From Streptomyces flavotricini (GTDB lineage: Bacteria; Actinomycetota; Actinomycetes; Streptomycetales; Streptomycetaceae), in assembly GCF_020639365.1 (NCBI RefSeq), contig NZ_JAINUL010000001.1, forward strand, positions 7,571,632 through 7,635,631: 64,000 bases of DNA. The letters are read 5' to 3'. Position 1 is the stretch's first letter, and every line of letters starts with the position of its first letter. A model generated the notes under the pieces. It was not told the origin of the DNA. It made no database searches and worked only from the letters and a program-made list of their open reading frames with translations. Positions 1 through 7,189 of the stretch are shown here, piece by piece. The translations under genes were made by a program, and so were the position numbers.

Positions 1-399
1 CTCGGCGCGGGCCCGGGCGCGCAGCTCGAGGTGGAGCCGCTCGCCGAGCGGGCCGCCGCCGCCCGGCAGGAGCAGGGTGCGGTACAGGGCCCCGTGCGCG
101 GCGGCGTCGGCGAGGAAGCCGGCCAGTGCGGCCGGGGGCCGGGCCGGGGCCCGCGTCCCGGGCTCCGTCTGCCAGGCGTGCAGGGCGTCGACCGCCGCGT
201 GCACCACGTCGGCGCAGGCGTCGACGGCCAGCGCCGGGAGGTCCTCGTAGTGCAGGTAGAACGTGGCTCGGCCGACCCCGGCCCGGCGCACCACCGCCGA
301 GACGCTGACCTCCCCGAGCGGCCGGTCCGCGCACTCGGCGAGGAGGCTCTCGCGCAGTCGCGCCTTGGTGCGGGCGGTGCGCGGGTCCTCGGGGCTCAT
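1..399 (-). CDS. TetR-family transcriptional regulator, 3' end cut by window edge
   Basis: The visible 133 codons begin MSPEDPRTARTKARLRESLL and contain a TetR helix-turn-helix at about residues 12-58, including the recognition-helix pattern VVRRAGVGRATFYLHYED. The ligand-binding domain runs off the left edge, so the inducer cannot be guessed. The ATG at 399 is the first start before the helix-turn-helix. It is transcribed leftward, away from the DUF1304 gene, with an 11-bp hairpin between them. What it controls is unknown. The family call is secure; the function is only that of a probable repressor. Confidence 0.85.
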   Translation of the reverse strand, partial: MSPEDPRTARTKARLRESLLAECADRPLGEVSVSAVVRRAGVGRATFYLHYEDLPALAVDACADVVHAAVDALHAWQTEPGTRAPARPPAALAGFLADAAAHGALYRTLLLPGGGGPLGERLHLELRARARAE

Positions 400-455
400 G
401 CGTTCTCCAGGCTCACCCGCGAGAGCCTATGCGGTCCTCGCGCTCGGACCCGCGC

Positions 456-491
456 GGTCCGCGGGCTCATCGGGGCCCGGGCCCGCGGACC
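456..491 (-). terminator. GC-rich hairpin between DUF1304 and TetR genes
   Basis: GGTCCGCGGGC (456-466) and GCCCGCGGACC (481-491) form a perfect 11-bp stem with a 14-nt loop. It lies just past the stop codon of the leftward DUF1304 gene, so it is a plausible terminator or transcript-end stabiliser. There is no U-tract, as is usual in streptomycetes. Confidence 0.5.
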
Positions 492-506
492 CACCGGCCC
501 CCGGCT

Positions 507-860
507 TCACGCGGCCAGCAGCGCCGCGCCCAGGGCGAGGGCGCCGGGCAGGGCCTGCGCGACGAGGATGCGGCGGTTGGCGGTCGCGCCCCCGTACAGC
601 CCGGCGACGATCACGCAGACGAGGAAGAAGACCTGCGTGGCGAGCGAGTCGATGACCAGCGACCAGACCAGACCGGCTGCCAGGAAGCCGTTGTACAGGC
701 CCTGGTTGGCGGCGAGCGGTGCGGTGCGGCGGGCGAGGTCCTCGTCGAAGCCCGACAGGGCCCGTCCGGGCGGCCGCTGCCACAGGAACATCTCCAGGAC
801 CAGGATGTACGCGTGCAGCGCGGCGACGACACCGATGAGGACCTGAGCGACCGTATGCAC
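507..860 (-). CDS. DUF1304 family small membrane protein
   Basis: A protein of about 117 aa with four hydrophobic segments. It matches the DUF1304 family pattern: an N-terminal VLIGVVAALHAYILVLEMF segment, a central NQGLYNGFLAAGL motif and an FLVCVIVAGLYGG helix. The start is set at GTG 860 because GGAGG precedes it by 5 nt; an upstream ATG at 893 has no such site and would lie inside the operator-like dyad at 881-906. The family is a predicted integral membrane protein of unknown biochemical role. I infer regulation by a dimeric repressor binding the dyad. Confidence 0.8.
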   Translation of the reverse strand: MHTVAQVLIGVVAALHAYILVLEMFLWQRPPGRALSGFDEDLARRTAPLAANQGLYNGFLAAGLVWSLVIDSLATQVFFLVCVIVAGLYGGATANRRILVAQALPGALALGAALLAA

Positions 861-880
861 GACAACCTCCAGTTGACCCG

Positions 881-906
881 ATTTCCTGGACAACTGTACA
901 GGAAAT
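881..906. promoter_or_regulatory. Perfect 8-bp dyad upstream of DUF1304 gene (operator candidate)
   Basis: ATTTCCTG (881-888) and CAGGAAAT (899-906) are exact inverted repeats around a 10-bp spacer that itself contains TGTACAGTTGTCCA-like symmetry. The site is 21 bp upstream of the GTG start of the DUF1304 gene and 42 bp before the divergent BtrH-like gene. AT-rich symmetry of this size is unusual in this GC-rich DNA and fits a TetR/MarR-type operator. Which protein binds is unknown. Confidence 0.5.
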
Positions 907-947
907 CGCCGTCGGGCCCAGGGTCAGCGCGCGGCTAGGCTGACCGC

Positions 948-1943
948 ATGACTGTGCTCGTGTACGAAGACTTCGGAACCGGACGCCATCGCGAGGCCTC
1001 CCTGATCCGCCACGCCCTGGGCAGCGCCCACGACGAGGAGCTGATCGCGGGCCTGGCCGGCGGGATCGGCTTCATGTACTTCGTGTTCGAGTACGCCGGC
1101 CGGGCGCCCATCGCGACGATCGTCGCGCAGGCTCACCCCGAGCCCTGGGTACAGGTCGCGCTGCGGCGCCTGCACATCCCCTACGACGCCACGCGCGCCA
1201 CCAAACCCCGCTGGGGCCGGGTGCGCGCCGCGCTCGACGGCGGCCAGCCCGCCTTCTGCGTCGTCGACCGCTCGTCGCTGCCCTGGCACGAGGCCGACGC
1301 CGACGCCGAGATGATCGGCGCCGACCCGTACACCGTCGTCATCGCCGGATACGACGGCGACGACCTGCTGATCGAGGACGGGGCCGAGTCCCCTTACCGG
1401 ATCGACCGCGAGGAGTTCGGCGCCGCCTGGACCGCGCACCGAAAGGGCCGCCACCAGCTCGTCGTGCCCACCGGGCCGGCCGAGGGCGAGCCGGACGTCG
1501 AGGGGGCCATCGCGGCGACCGTCACCCGCCTCACCGGGCCGGTGCTCGGCAACCAGTTCGACGTCAACTTCGGTTTCTCCGGCATGGAGAAGCTGGCCGC
1601 GCAGCTGCGCGACCGGACCACGAAGACGGGCTGGGAGCGGCGGTTCGGCAGCCCGGAGGCCTTCCGGGCGGGCACCGCGCGGCTGTACGCCTGCCTGGAG
1701 GAGGAGTGGACCGCCCCCGGTGCCACCCGGCCGCTGTACGCCGACTTCCTCGACCTCGCCGGGCGGCCGGAGGCGGCCGCGCTCCTGCGGGATTCCGCCG
1801 GGCACTGGTCGCGGCTGGCGGCCCTGGCCCGTACGGCCGAGCCGGACTCCGACGCCGCCGCGCGGCGGGCCCTGTTCGACGAGTGCGCCGAACTCGTGGA
1901 CCGCTCGCTGGAGCTGGAGCGCCGGGCCGTGGCCCTGCTCTGA
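948..1943 (+). CDS. BtrH-like / DUF4872 protein (C39-peptidase-like fold)
   Basis: The 331-aa protein resembles the BtrH N-terminal domain followed by DUF4872. Recognisable family segments are GGIGFMYFVFEY near residue 38, the central FCVVDRSSLPWHE substrate-pocket region near 100-113, and VVIAGYDGDDLLIEDG, the usual His/Asp region. In butirosin biosynthesis BtrH transfers an acyl group from a carrier protein to an aminoglycoside. Here no biosynthetic cluster is adjacent, and the position where the family usually has its nucleophilic Cys (a HCE-type motif) reads RHREAS, so activity may be lost or altered. The gene stands alone. The family call is moderately firm; the substrate is unknown. Confidence 0.65.
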   Translation: MTVLVYEDFGTGRHREASLIRHALGSAHDEELIAGLAGGIGFMYFVFEYAGRAPIATIVAQAHPEPWVQVALRRLHIPYDATRATKPRWGRVRAALDGGQPAFCVVDRSSLPWHEADADAEMIGADPYTVVIAGYDGDDLLIEDGAESPYRIDREEFGAAWTAHRKGRHQLVVPTGPAEGEPDVEGAIAATVTRLTGPVLGNQFDVNFGFSGMEKLAAQLRDRTTKTGWERRFGSPEAFRAGTARLYACLEEEWTAPGATRPLYADFLDLAGRPEAAALLRDSAGHWSRLAALARTAEPDSDAAARRALFDECAELVDRSLELERRAVALL

Positions 1944-1985
1944 GCCGTACGGGCTCGCGGGGACCCGCTCCTTGCGGTGGGGCGG

Positions 1986-2189
1986 TCACTCCTCCCTGAT
2001 GCTGATGGCGGCGACCGGGCAGGCGCGGGCGGCCTCGCGGAGCAGCGGGCTGCCGTTGCCGTCCTCACGGCCCGGGAGCACCTGGCTGAAGCCGTCGTCG
2101 TCCTGGGTGAACACGTCCGGCGCGGTCAGGGCGCACTGTCCGGCGCCGATGCAGATGTCCGTCTTGATGTCGATGCGCTGTGGCGACAT
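1986..2189 (-). CDS. [3Fe-4S] ferredoxin partner of the adjacent P450
   Basis: A 67-aa ferredoxin beginning MSPQRIDIKTDICIGAGQCA. Cysteines at 13, 19 and 57 (C-x5-C and CP near the C terminus) are the ligands of a [3Fe-4S] cluster; position 16, which holds the fourth Cys in [4Fe-4S] proteins, is Ala. It starts 5 bp after the P450 stop codon with GAGGAAC as ribosome binding site, so the two are co-translated. It would pass electrons from a ferredoxin reductase to the P450. No reductase gene is nearby, which is normal in Streptomyces. Confidence 0.93.
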   Translation of the reverse strand: MSPQRIDIKTDICIGAGQCALTAPDVFTQDDDGFSQVLPGREDGNGSPLLREAARACPVAAISIREE

Positions 2190-2194
2190 GTTCC

Positions 2195-3382
2195 TCACCA
2201 TGCCACGGGGAGTTCGATCATGCCCTGAATGGTGTCGCCGGGTCGGAACGGGATCCGGTCCGGCTCGGCCGCCAGCCGGAGCCCGGGCAGCCGCGCGAAC
2301 AGCGTCCCCAGGGCGATCTCCATCTCGGCGCGGGCCAGGTTCTGCCCGAGGCACTGGTGGACGCCGAAGCCGAACGCGACGTGGTGCCGGGCGGAGCGGT
2401 GCCAGTCCAGCGCGTCCGGCTGCTCGAACACGGCCGCGTCCCGGTTGATGACCGAGGTGGAGAAGATCACCCCGTCGTCCGGACGGATCGTCACCCCGCC
2501 GATCTCGATGTCCTCGACGGCCACCCGCAGCATTCCGTCGGCGATGGACAGGAAGCGCATCAGCTCCTCCACGGCCACCGAGATGAGTGCCGGGTCGGCG
2601 CGCAGCTCCGCCAGCTGCTCGGGATGGCTCAGCAGGGTGAACGTACCGAGCGAGATCATGTTCGCCGTGGTCTCGTGGCCCGCGACCAGCAGGATCGCGG
2701 CCAGTGCGACCAGCTCCTCGACGTCGGTCTCGCCGGTCTCCAGGCGGGTCGCGACGAGCTCGTCGAGCAGCCCTTCGCCCGGGTCGGTCCGCTTGCGCTC
2801 GATCAGATCGGCCAGGTAGCCGTTGATCTGGTCCCGCGCGGCCTCCACGTCGGAGAGCTCGGGGCCGCGCAGGAGCCGCCGGGACGCCCCCTCGAAGAAC
2901 TCGTGGTCCCGGTACGGGACTCCGAGCAGGGCGCAGATCACCATCGAGGGCACCGGCAGGGCGAAGTCGTTGACGAGTTCGGCCGACGGGCCCCTGGCGA
3001 CCATCGCGTCGATCAGCCGGTCCACGGTCTCCTGGATGGCGGGCCGCAGCGCCGCGGTCCGTTTCAGGGTGAAGCTCGGGATGAGCATGCGGCGCTGGGT
3101 GTTGTGCTCGGGGTCGTCGACGCCGAGCAGGGCCGTGCGGCGGTTCTGGAGCCCCTTGAACCGCTTCGTGGGAGAGGGGAAGGCCTCGTTGCTCCGGTCG
3201 GCGGAGAGCCGCCCGTCGGAGAGCAGTGCGCGCGCTTCGGCGTGCCCGGTGACCACCCAGACCGAGCGGCCGTCGAAGAGGGTGACGCGGGAGAGCGGCC
3301 GGCCCCCGCGCAGGGGGTCGTACGCGGTCGGCGGGTGGTAGGGGCAGGTTCGGTCCTGGGGAAAGGCAACGGTCTCTGACAT
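2195..3382 (-). CDS. Cytochrome P450 (bacterial class I, CYP105/107-like)
   Basis: A P450 of 395 aa. Visible motifs in order are the I-helix oxygen-binding AGHETTANM, the K-helix ExxR (EELMR), and the heme-binding FGFGVHQCLGQNLAR with its cysteine ligand. It is a soluble monooxygenase needing external electrons, supplied by the ferredoxin immediately downstream. The start at 3382 has GAGG 6 nt upstream; the alternative ATG at 3400 overlaps this signal. A 10-bp imperfect dyad lies 66-97 bp upstream. The substrate cannot be read from sequence; streptomycete P450-Fd pairs act in xenobiotic or secondary metabolite oxidation. Confidence 0.95.
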   Translation of the reverse strand: MSETVAFPQDRTCPYHPPTAYDPLRGGRPLSRVTLFDGRSVWVVTGHAEARALLSDGRLSADRSNEAFPSPTKRFKGLQNRRTALLGVDDPEHNTQRRMLIPSFTLKRTAALRPAIQETVDRLIDAMVARGPSAELVNDFALPVPSMVICALLGVPYRDHEFFEGASRRLLRGPELSDVEAARDQINGYLADLIERKRTDPGEGLLDELVATRLETGETDVEELVALAAILLVAGHETTANMISLGTFTLLSHPEQLAELRADPALISVAVEELMRFLSIADGMLRVAVEDIEIGGVTIRPDDGVIFSTSVINRDAAVFEQPDALDWHRSARHHVAFGFGVHQCLGQNLARAEMEIALGTLFARLPGLRLAAEPDRIPFRPGDTIQGMIELPVAW

Positions 3383-3447
3383 GCAGCACCTCGTAAGCAT
3401 GGTTCCGTGGGTCCGTCTCGCCGGAATCCATTACATGCCCTAGGCAC

Positions 3448-3479
3448 CTATCTGACCTATGCCACTTTCGGCCAGATAG
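3448..3479. promoter_or_regulatory. Imperfect 10-bp dyad upstream of the P450 gene
   Basis: CTATCTGACC (3448-3457) and GGCCAGATAG (3470-3479; the boundary is approximate) match as inverted repeats at 9 of 10 positions around a 12-bp spacer. The site is 66 bp before the P450 start and 40 bp after the thioredoxin-like gene, where an operator for the P450-ferredoxin operon would be expected. A weak terminator for the upstream gene is the alternative. Confidence 0.4.
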
Positions 3480-3518
3480 CCCACTTTGGCCCGCCCGGGC
3501 CCACGGCAGCCGGGACGC

Positions 3519-3857
3519 TCAGAGGTGGGCGTCCAGGAAGGCCCGGAGCTCGGCGCCGCTCATCGCTCCGCCGTGGCTCGCCACGGCCTCCCCGCCCTTG
3601 ACGAGGACGACCGTGGGGGCGCTGGTGACGGCGAAACGCCTGGTCGGCTCGGGGCAGCGGGTCATGTCGGTGCGCACGGCCGTCAGGCGCGTGCCGTACT
3701 CCTCGGCCACCTCGGACACGAGTGCGTCCATCGCCCGGCAGGCCTCCAGGGCCTTGGGCCAGGTCCCGATGAAGTAGGCGAGAACCGGCCCCTCGGTCAT
3801 GCCGAGGATGAAGTCGAACTCCTGGTTCTCCAGCGGCTGGTGTACCCGACGTGCCAT
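3519..3857 (-). CDS. Thioredoxin-fold protein lacking the CxxC active site
   Basis: The 112-aa protein keeps the thioredoxin fold signature: a buried beta strand ending in FIGTW, the active-site helix, and the cis-proline strand TSAPTVVLVKGGE (Pro81). However, the WCGPC redox motif is replaced by W33-P-K-A-L-E-A-C40, so only one cysteine remains and it is out of position. It cannot work as a dithiol reductase in the normal way; a chaperone-like, monothiol or ligand-binding role is possible. GGAG lies 8 nt before the ATG at 3857. It sits upstream of, and in the same direction as, the P450-ferredoxin pair. Confidence 0.8.
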   Translation of the reverse strand: MARRVHQPLENQEFDFILGMTEGPVLAYFIGTWPKALEACRAMDALVSEVAEEYGTRLTAVRTDMTRCPEPTRRFAVTSAPTVVLVKGGEAVASHGGAMSGAELRAFLDAHL

Positions 3858-3962
3858 GGGTGGTGCTCCTGCTCCGTGTGACGGGTGATGCGTGGGCGGG
3901 CCCATCATCGCCCTCCGGGTCCGCCGCGCCCGAATTCCCGTCCGGAACGGGTGTTTCCGCCA

Positions 3963-4210
3963 AGGGGCCGGTTCACCAGCGCCGAGGGCGACCAGGAGCA
4001 CACGTACGCGGGCGCGCCGCTGTACGAGGTGCTGAAGAGGGCGGAGCCGCGCTCCGACCAGAGCAAGAAGAACGGCCAGCTGCACGGGATGGTCGCGGCG
4101 ACTACCGCGCCGTCTTCGCCCGGGCCGAACTCGACCCCGGGTTCGCCAAGAGCCGGATCCCGCTCGCGGTCTCCGAGGACGGCGTGCCGTTCGACGACAC
4201 CGGAACCTGA
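3963..4210 (+). pseudogene. Decayed molybdopterin-binding oxidoreductase fragment
   Basis: Two reading frames together give a recognisable domain of the sulfite-oxidase-type molybdopterin family. From 3972, FTSAEGDQEHTYAGAPLYEV continues to about 4090. After a frameshift near 4100-4110, DYRAVFARAELDPGF and IPLAVSEDGVPFDD follow up to a stop at 4208. The N terminus and the last 20-30 residues, normally ending in a ...GGRYVTNV-type strand, are absent and no start codon fits. It is a broken remnant with no expected product. Its 3' end abuts the next remnant directly. Confidence 0.75.
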
Positions 4211-4227
4211 TGGGCCAGCCCGACGCC

Positions 4228-4620
4228 ACCGCCAACCCGGCCCGGCCGAGGACCCCGCGCAGCGGGCCCGCACCGCGCGCACCCCGGTGGACCTGGACGC
4301 CGTCCGGCCGGACGGGATCCCGGTTCGCGACCAACGCCCACGTCCGGCTGGCCGCGCCGCGCGGCAACGCCGGCGCGACGCTGCTGAGGCGCGGATGGTC
4401 GTACGGCGACGGCCTGCGCCCCGGCGGCACACCGGACGCGGGGCTGCTCCTCGTCGCCTGGCAGGCGGATCCCCGTACGGGTTTCGCCCCCGTCCAGCAG
4501 CGGCTGGCCCGGGGCGACGCCCTCGCGCGGTACACGGGGCACGAGGCGTCCGCCCTGTTCGCCGTGGCGCGCCCGGCCGTGCCGGGGGAGTACGTCGGGC
4601 AGGGGCTGCTCGAAGGCCGA
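4228..4620 (+). pseudogene. efeB: Decayed C-terminal fragment of EfeB/Dyp-type heme peroxidase
   Basis: The C-terminal third of a deferrochelatase/Dyp peroxidase is readable over two frames. DPAQRARTARTPVDLDAVRP lies upstream of about 4330; after a frameshift near there, AHVRLAAPRGNAGATLLRRG, GLLLVAWQADPRTGFAPVQQ and GEYVGQGLLEG follow. The catalytic N-terminal half is missing. The family usually ends at GLLEG; here the frame reads on into the next gene, suggesting that the original stop codon is lost. Intact EfeB acts with EfeU/EfeO in iron uptake; neither is seen here. Confidence 0.8.
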
Positions 4621-4665
4621 GCGGCCCCGGGGCCCGTTGTCAGTGGCGGCTGTGAAGCTGGGCCC

Positions 4666-4935
4666 ATGGACGACAGGATGCTCAGGCGCCGGGTCTACGG
4701 CGCCGACCACGACGACCCCGACCCCGGACCGCGCCCCGGCCGCCTCTACGGCGAACTCGTGGGCGGCCCGCTGGACGGGCTCCTCCTGGACATCACGGGC
4801 TGGAGTCCGCGCCAACTCGCCGAAGAGGCCCGCCTCCCCACCGAGATAGGGCGCTACGGAGCCGGCGGCCGCGCCCACTACCGGCGCCGCGCGGCCGATC
4901 CGGGGCACTGGGACTGGTCGGGCGACAGCCCCTGA
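4666..4935 (+). CDS. Small conserved hypothetical protein
   Basis: An 89-aa polar protein starting MDDRMLRRRVYGADHDDPDP, with a central GRLYGELVGGPLDGLLLDIT segment and a basic/aromatic tail ending HWDWSGDSP. The start at 4666 is preceded by the AAGCTGGGCCC region and, 34 bp upstream, TTGTCA, a -35-like hexamer typical of short streptomycete leaders. I do not assign a domain with confidence. It is in the same frame as the peroxidase remnant upstream but has its own start region and composition. Confidence 0.55.
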   Translation: MDDRMLRRRVYGADHDDPDPGPRPGRLYGELVGGPLDGLLLDITGWSPRQLAEEARLPTEIGRYGAGGRAHYRRRAADPGHWDWSGDSP

Positions 4936-4954
4936 TCCGGGTGGGTGCGAGCCG

Positions 4955-5329
4955 TCAGCCGGCGGCGCCCCGGCTGACGTTCCGCGCCCACAGGACCAGC
5001 GGGACCTGCAGGGGCAGCCGGGCGAGGGTCACGGCCCGGGTGGCGGGGGAGCTCCGTCTCGCGTCGACGGCCATCTTCACGTTCGCGGGGAACACGCCGA
5101 CGAAGAAGGCCGCCGCGGCCAGTGCCGCCACTCGACGGGTCCGCGGGTGGGCGACCCCGGCCGCCAGCACCAGCTCGGCCGCGCCGCTCGCGTACGTCCA
5201 CTGCCGGGCGGTGCCGGGCAGGGCGCTCGGGACGATCGCGTCGAACTGCTTCGGCGCGACCGCGTGCGCGACGCCCGCGGTCGCCAGCAGGCCGGCGAGG
5301 AGCACGGGGGAAGAAGGAGTGCGTGGCAT
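4955..5329 (-). CDS. DoxX-family membrane protein
   Basis: A 124-aa protein with four hydrophobic helices. The pattern HAVAPKQFDAIVPSALPGTA followed by ASGAAELVLAAGVAHPRTR and FFVGVFPANVKMAVDARRS is typical of DoxX-like proteins of actinobacteria. Family members are small quinone-oxidoreductase-associated or unknown-function integral membrane proteins. It is divergent from the DGPF/ECF42 pair and converges with the small gene at 4666, leaving 19 bp between stops. Its ribosome binding site is weak (GAGAGGACC is distant). Confidence 0.8.
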   Translation of the reverse strand: MPRTPSSPVLLAGLLATAGVAHAVAPKQFDAIVPSALPGTARQWTYASGAAELVLAAGVAHPRTRRVAALAAAAFFVGVFPANVKMAVDARRSSPATRAVTLARLPLQVPLVLWARNVSRGAAG

Positions 5330-5430
5330 CGGAAGGAAGGTCCTCTCGGAGGGGCCGGAGCCCGCGATCCTACTCGCCGGTAGCGCTCTTCGGCCCGGAA
5401 GATTCTTATGTGAAGAAATCTCCGGGGAGC

Positions 5431-5457
5431 TGTCGATCCGGGCGCCTCCCGTTCGAC
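5431..5457 (+). promoter_or_regulatory. ECF42-type promoter in front of the DGPF gene
   Basis: TGTCGA (5431-5436) and CGAC (5454-5457) are separated by 17 bp and lie 52 bp before the DGPF start. This matches the -35 TGTCGA / -10 CGA(C/T) pattern reported for the ECF42 sigma group, whose gene lies immediately downstream. It therefore looks like the cognate target promoter and gives a testable autoregulatory unit. Confidence 0.6.
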
Positions 5458-5508
5458 GAAGCAGTGAGAGGCGGGGAAAGCCCCCGCCCGTCCGGCCGAG
5501 GAGAGACC

Positions 5509-5868
5509 ATGCCGCGCTTCCTTTCCATGATCCGTATCGACGAGCAGGCCCTGCCCGCCAACACCGAGTTCCCGCCGGAGTTCGGGGAGCGCATGGGCGC
5601 GCTGATGGAGGAGATCACCAAGGCCGGGGTCATGCTCGACACCGCAGGACTGCTCCCCACCTCCGAGGGGACCCGGGTGACCTGGTCCGGAGGCAAGCTG
5701 AGCTACACCGACGGACCCTTCACCGAAACCAAGGAGGTCGTCGGCGGCTACGCCATCCTCCAGGCCAAGGACAAGGCCGAGGCGCTGGAGTGGACCAAGC
5801 GGTTCCTGGAGATCCACCCCGAGGAGTGGACGGTCGGCGCCGAGCTGCGCCAGATCGACGGGGGCTGA
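5509..5868 (+). CDS. YCII-related (DGPF-domain) protein linked to ECF42 sigma factor
   Basis: A 119-aa single-domain protein with the family signature YTDGPFTETKEVVGGYAIL near residue 67, from which the DGPF name comes. It forms a ferredoxin-like fold dimer whose biochemical role is unsettled. GAGGAGAGACC directly precedes the ATG at 5509. DGPF genes are consistently found next to ECF42 sigma factors, as here (67-bp gap), and are their usual regulatory targets. The upstream TGTCGA-N17-CGAC promoter supports control by the neighbouring sigma factor. Confidence 0.9.
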   Translation: MPRFLSMIRIDEQALPANTEFPPEFGERMGALMEEITKAGVMLDTAGLLPTSEGTRVTWSGGKLSYTDGPFTETKEVVGGYAILQAKDKAEALEWTKRFLEIHPEEWTVGAELRQIDGG

Positions 5869-5934
5869 CCGCGCCGGGATCCGCGCCGCGATCCGCATCG
5901 TGTTTGCCCTGCCTCGTCACGGCTGCTCTGATGG

Positions 5935-7170
5935 GTGGCCGTGACGGCAGTGAGTGCGACCCAGGCGGTCGAGACGGTGTTCCGGATCGAATCGGCGCGG
6001 ATCATCGCCGCAGTCGCGCGCATCGTGCGCGACGTCGGCATCGCCGAGGAGATCGCCCAGGACGCGCTGGTCGCCGCCCTGGAACAGTGGCCGGAGTCGG
6101 GTGTCCCGGACAAGCCGGGCGCCTGGCTCACGGCCACCGCGAAACACCGCGCGATCGACCTCGTGCGCCGCAAGGAGACGTACGCCCGCAAGCTCGCCGA
6201 GGTCGGCCGGACTCTGGAGGACGTACCGCCGCCCGCCGAGCCGGCGGCCCCGGACGACATCGGCGACGACCTGCTGCGGCTGATCTTCACCGCCTGCCAT
6301 CCCGTCCTGGCCACCGAGGCCCGGATCGCACTCACCCTGCGCCTGATGGGCGGGCTGACCACCCAGGAGATCGCCCGGGCCTTCCTCGCCCCGGAGCCCA
6401 CCGTCGCCCAGCGCATCGTCCGGGCGAAGCGGGCCCTGGCCAAGGCGGGCGTTCCCTTCGAAGTCCCCTACGGAGCTGACCGCGAGCAGCGGCTCGCCTC
6501 GGTCCTGGAGGTCATCTACCTCGTCTTCAACGAGGGCTACTCGGCGACCGCCGGCGACGACCTCGTCCGCCCCGCCCTGTGCGAGGACGCCCTCCGGCTG
6601 GCCCGGGTCCTGGCCGGCCTGATGCCCAAGGAGCCCGAGGTGCACGGGCTGGCGGCGCTGCTGGAGTTCCAGGCCTCCCGGATCTCCGCCCGTACGGGCC
6701 CCGACGGCGAGCCGGTGCTGCTCGCCGACCAGAACCGGTCGAAGTGGAACCGGATGCTGATCCGCCGGGGCGCCCTGGCCATGCGGGACGCGGGGAGCGG
6801 CCCCTACTCCGTACAGGCCGCGATCGCCGGCTGCCACGCGGAGGCGGTCCGCTACGAGGACACGGACTGGGCGACGATCGCCACCCTCTACGGACGGCTC
6901 GTCGAGCTCGTCCCGTCACCGGTCGTGGAGCTCAACCGGGCGGTCGCCGTATCGATGGCCGAGGGCCCCGAAGCCGCGCTCCCGCTGGTCGACGCGCTCG
7001 CCGACGAGCCGGCCCTGCGCGCCTACCACCTGCTGCCGAGCGTACGGGGCGACCTGCTGGAGCGGCTGGGCCGCGGCGAGGAGGCCCGGGCGGAGTTCGA
7101 ACGCGCCGCCTCGCTCACGCGCAACGCGCGGGAACGGGCCCTGCTGCTGGGGCGTGCCGCCCGCGCGTGA
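5935..7170 (+). CDS. ECF42-group RNA polymerase sigma factor with long C-terminal extension
   Basis: A protein of 411 aa, more than twice the length of an ordinary ECF factor. Region sigma-2 (about residues 10-80, AQDALVAALEQWPESGVPDK) is followed by sigma-4 (about 125-180, with the GGLTTQEIARAF helix-turn-helix) and a 230-aa TPR-like C-terminal extension (ELNRAVAVSMAEGPEAALPL). In ECF42 proteins this extension replaces an anti-sigma factor and modulates activity; accordingly none is encoded here. GTG at 5935 or 5941 could be the start, and no clear ribosome binding site is present. Partner: the DGPF gene just upstream. Confidence 0.9.
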   Translation: MAVTAVSATQAVETVFRIESARIIAAVARIVRDVGIAEEIAQDALVAALEQWPESGVPDKPGAWLTATAKHRAIDLVRRKETYARKLAEVGRTLEDVPPPAEPAAPDDIGDDLLRLIFTACHPVLATEARIALTLRLMGGLTTQEIARAFLAPEPTVAQRIVRAKRALAKAGVPFEVPYGADREQRLASVLEVIYLVFNEGYSATAGDDLVRPALCEDALRLARVLAGLMPKEPEVHGLAALLEFQASRISARTGPDGEPVLLADQNRSKWNRMLIRRGALAMRDAGSGPYSVQAAIAGCHAEAVRYEDTDWATIATLYGRLVELVPSPVVELNRAVAVSMAEGPEAALPLVDALADEPALRAYHLLPSVRGDLLERLGRGEEARAEFERAASLTRNARERALLLGRAARA

Positions 7171-7189
7171 CCACGGGCGGCCGGCACCG

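Noticed and set aside
31..846. Long rightward open frame at the left edge
   Set aside because: It is antisense to the TetR and DUF1304 genes, both of which have clear family motifs; the rightward translation is Arg/Pro/Ala-rich without domain features.
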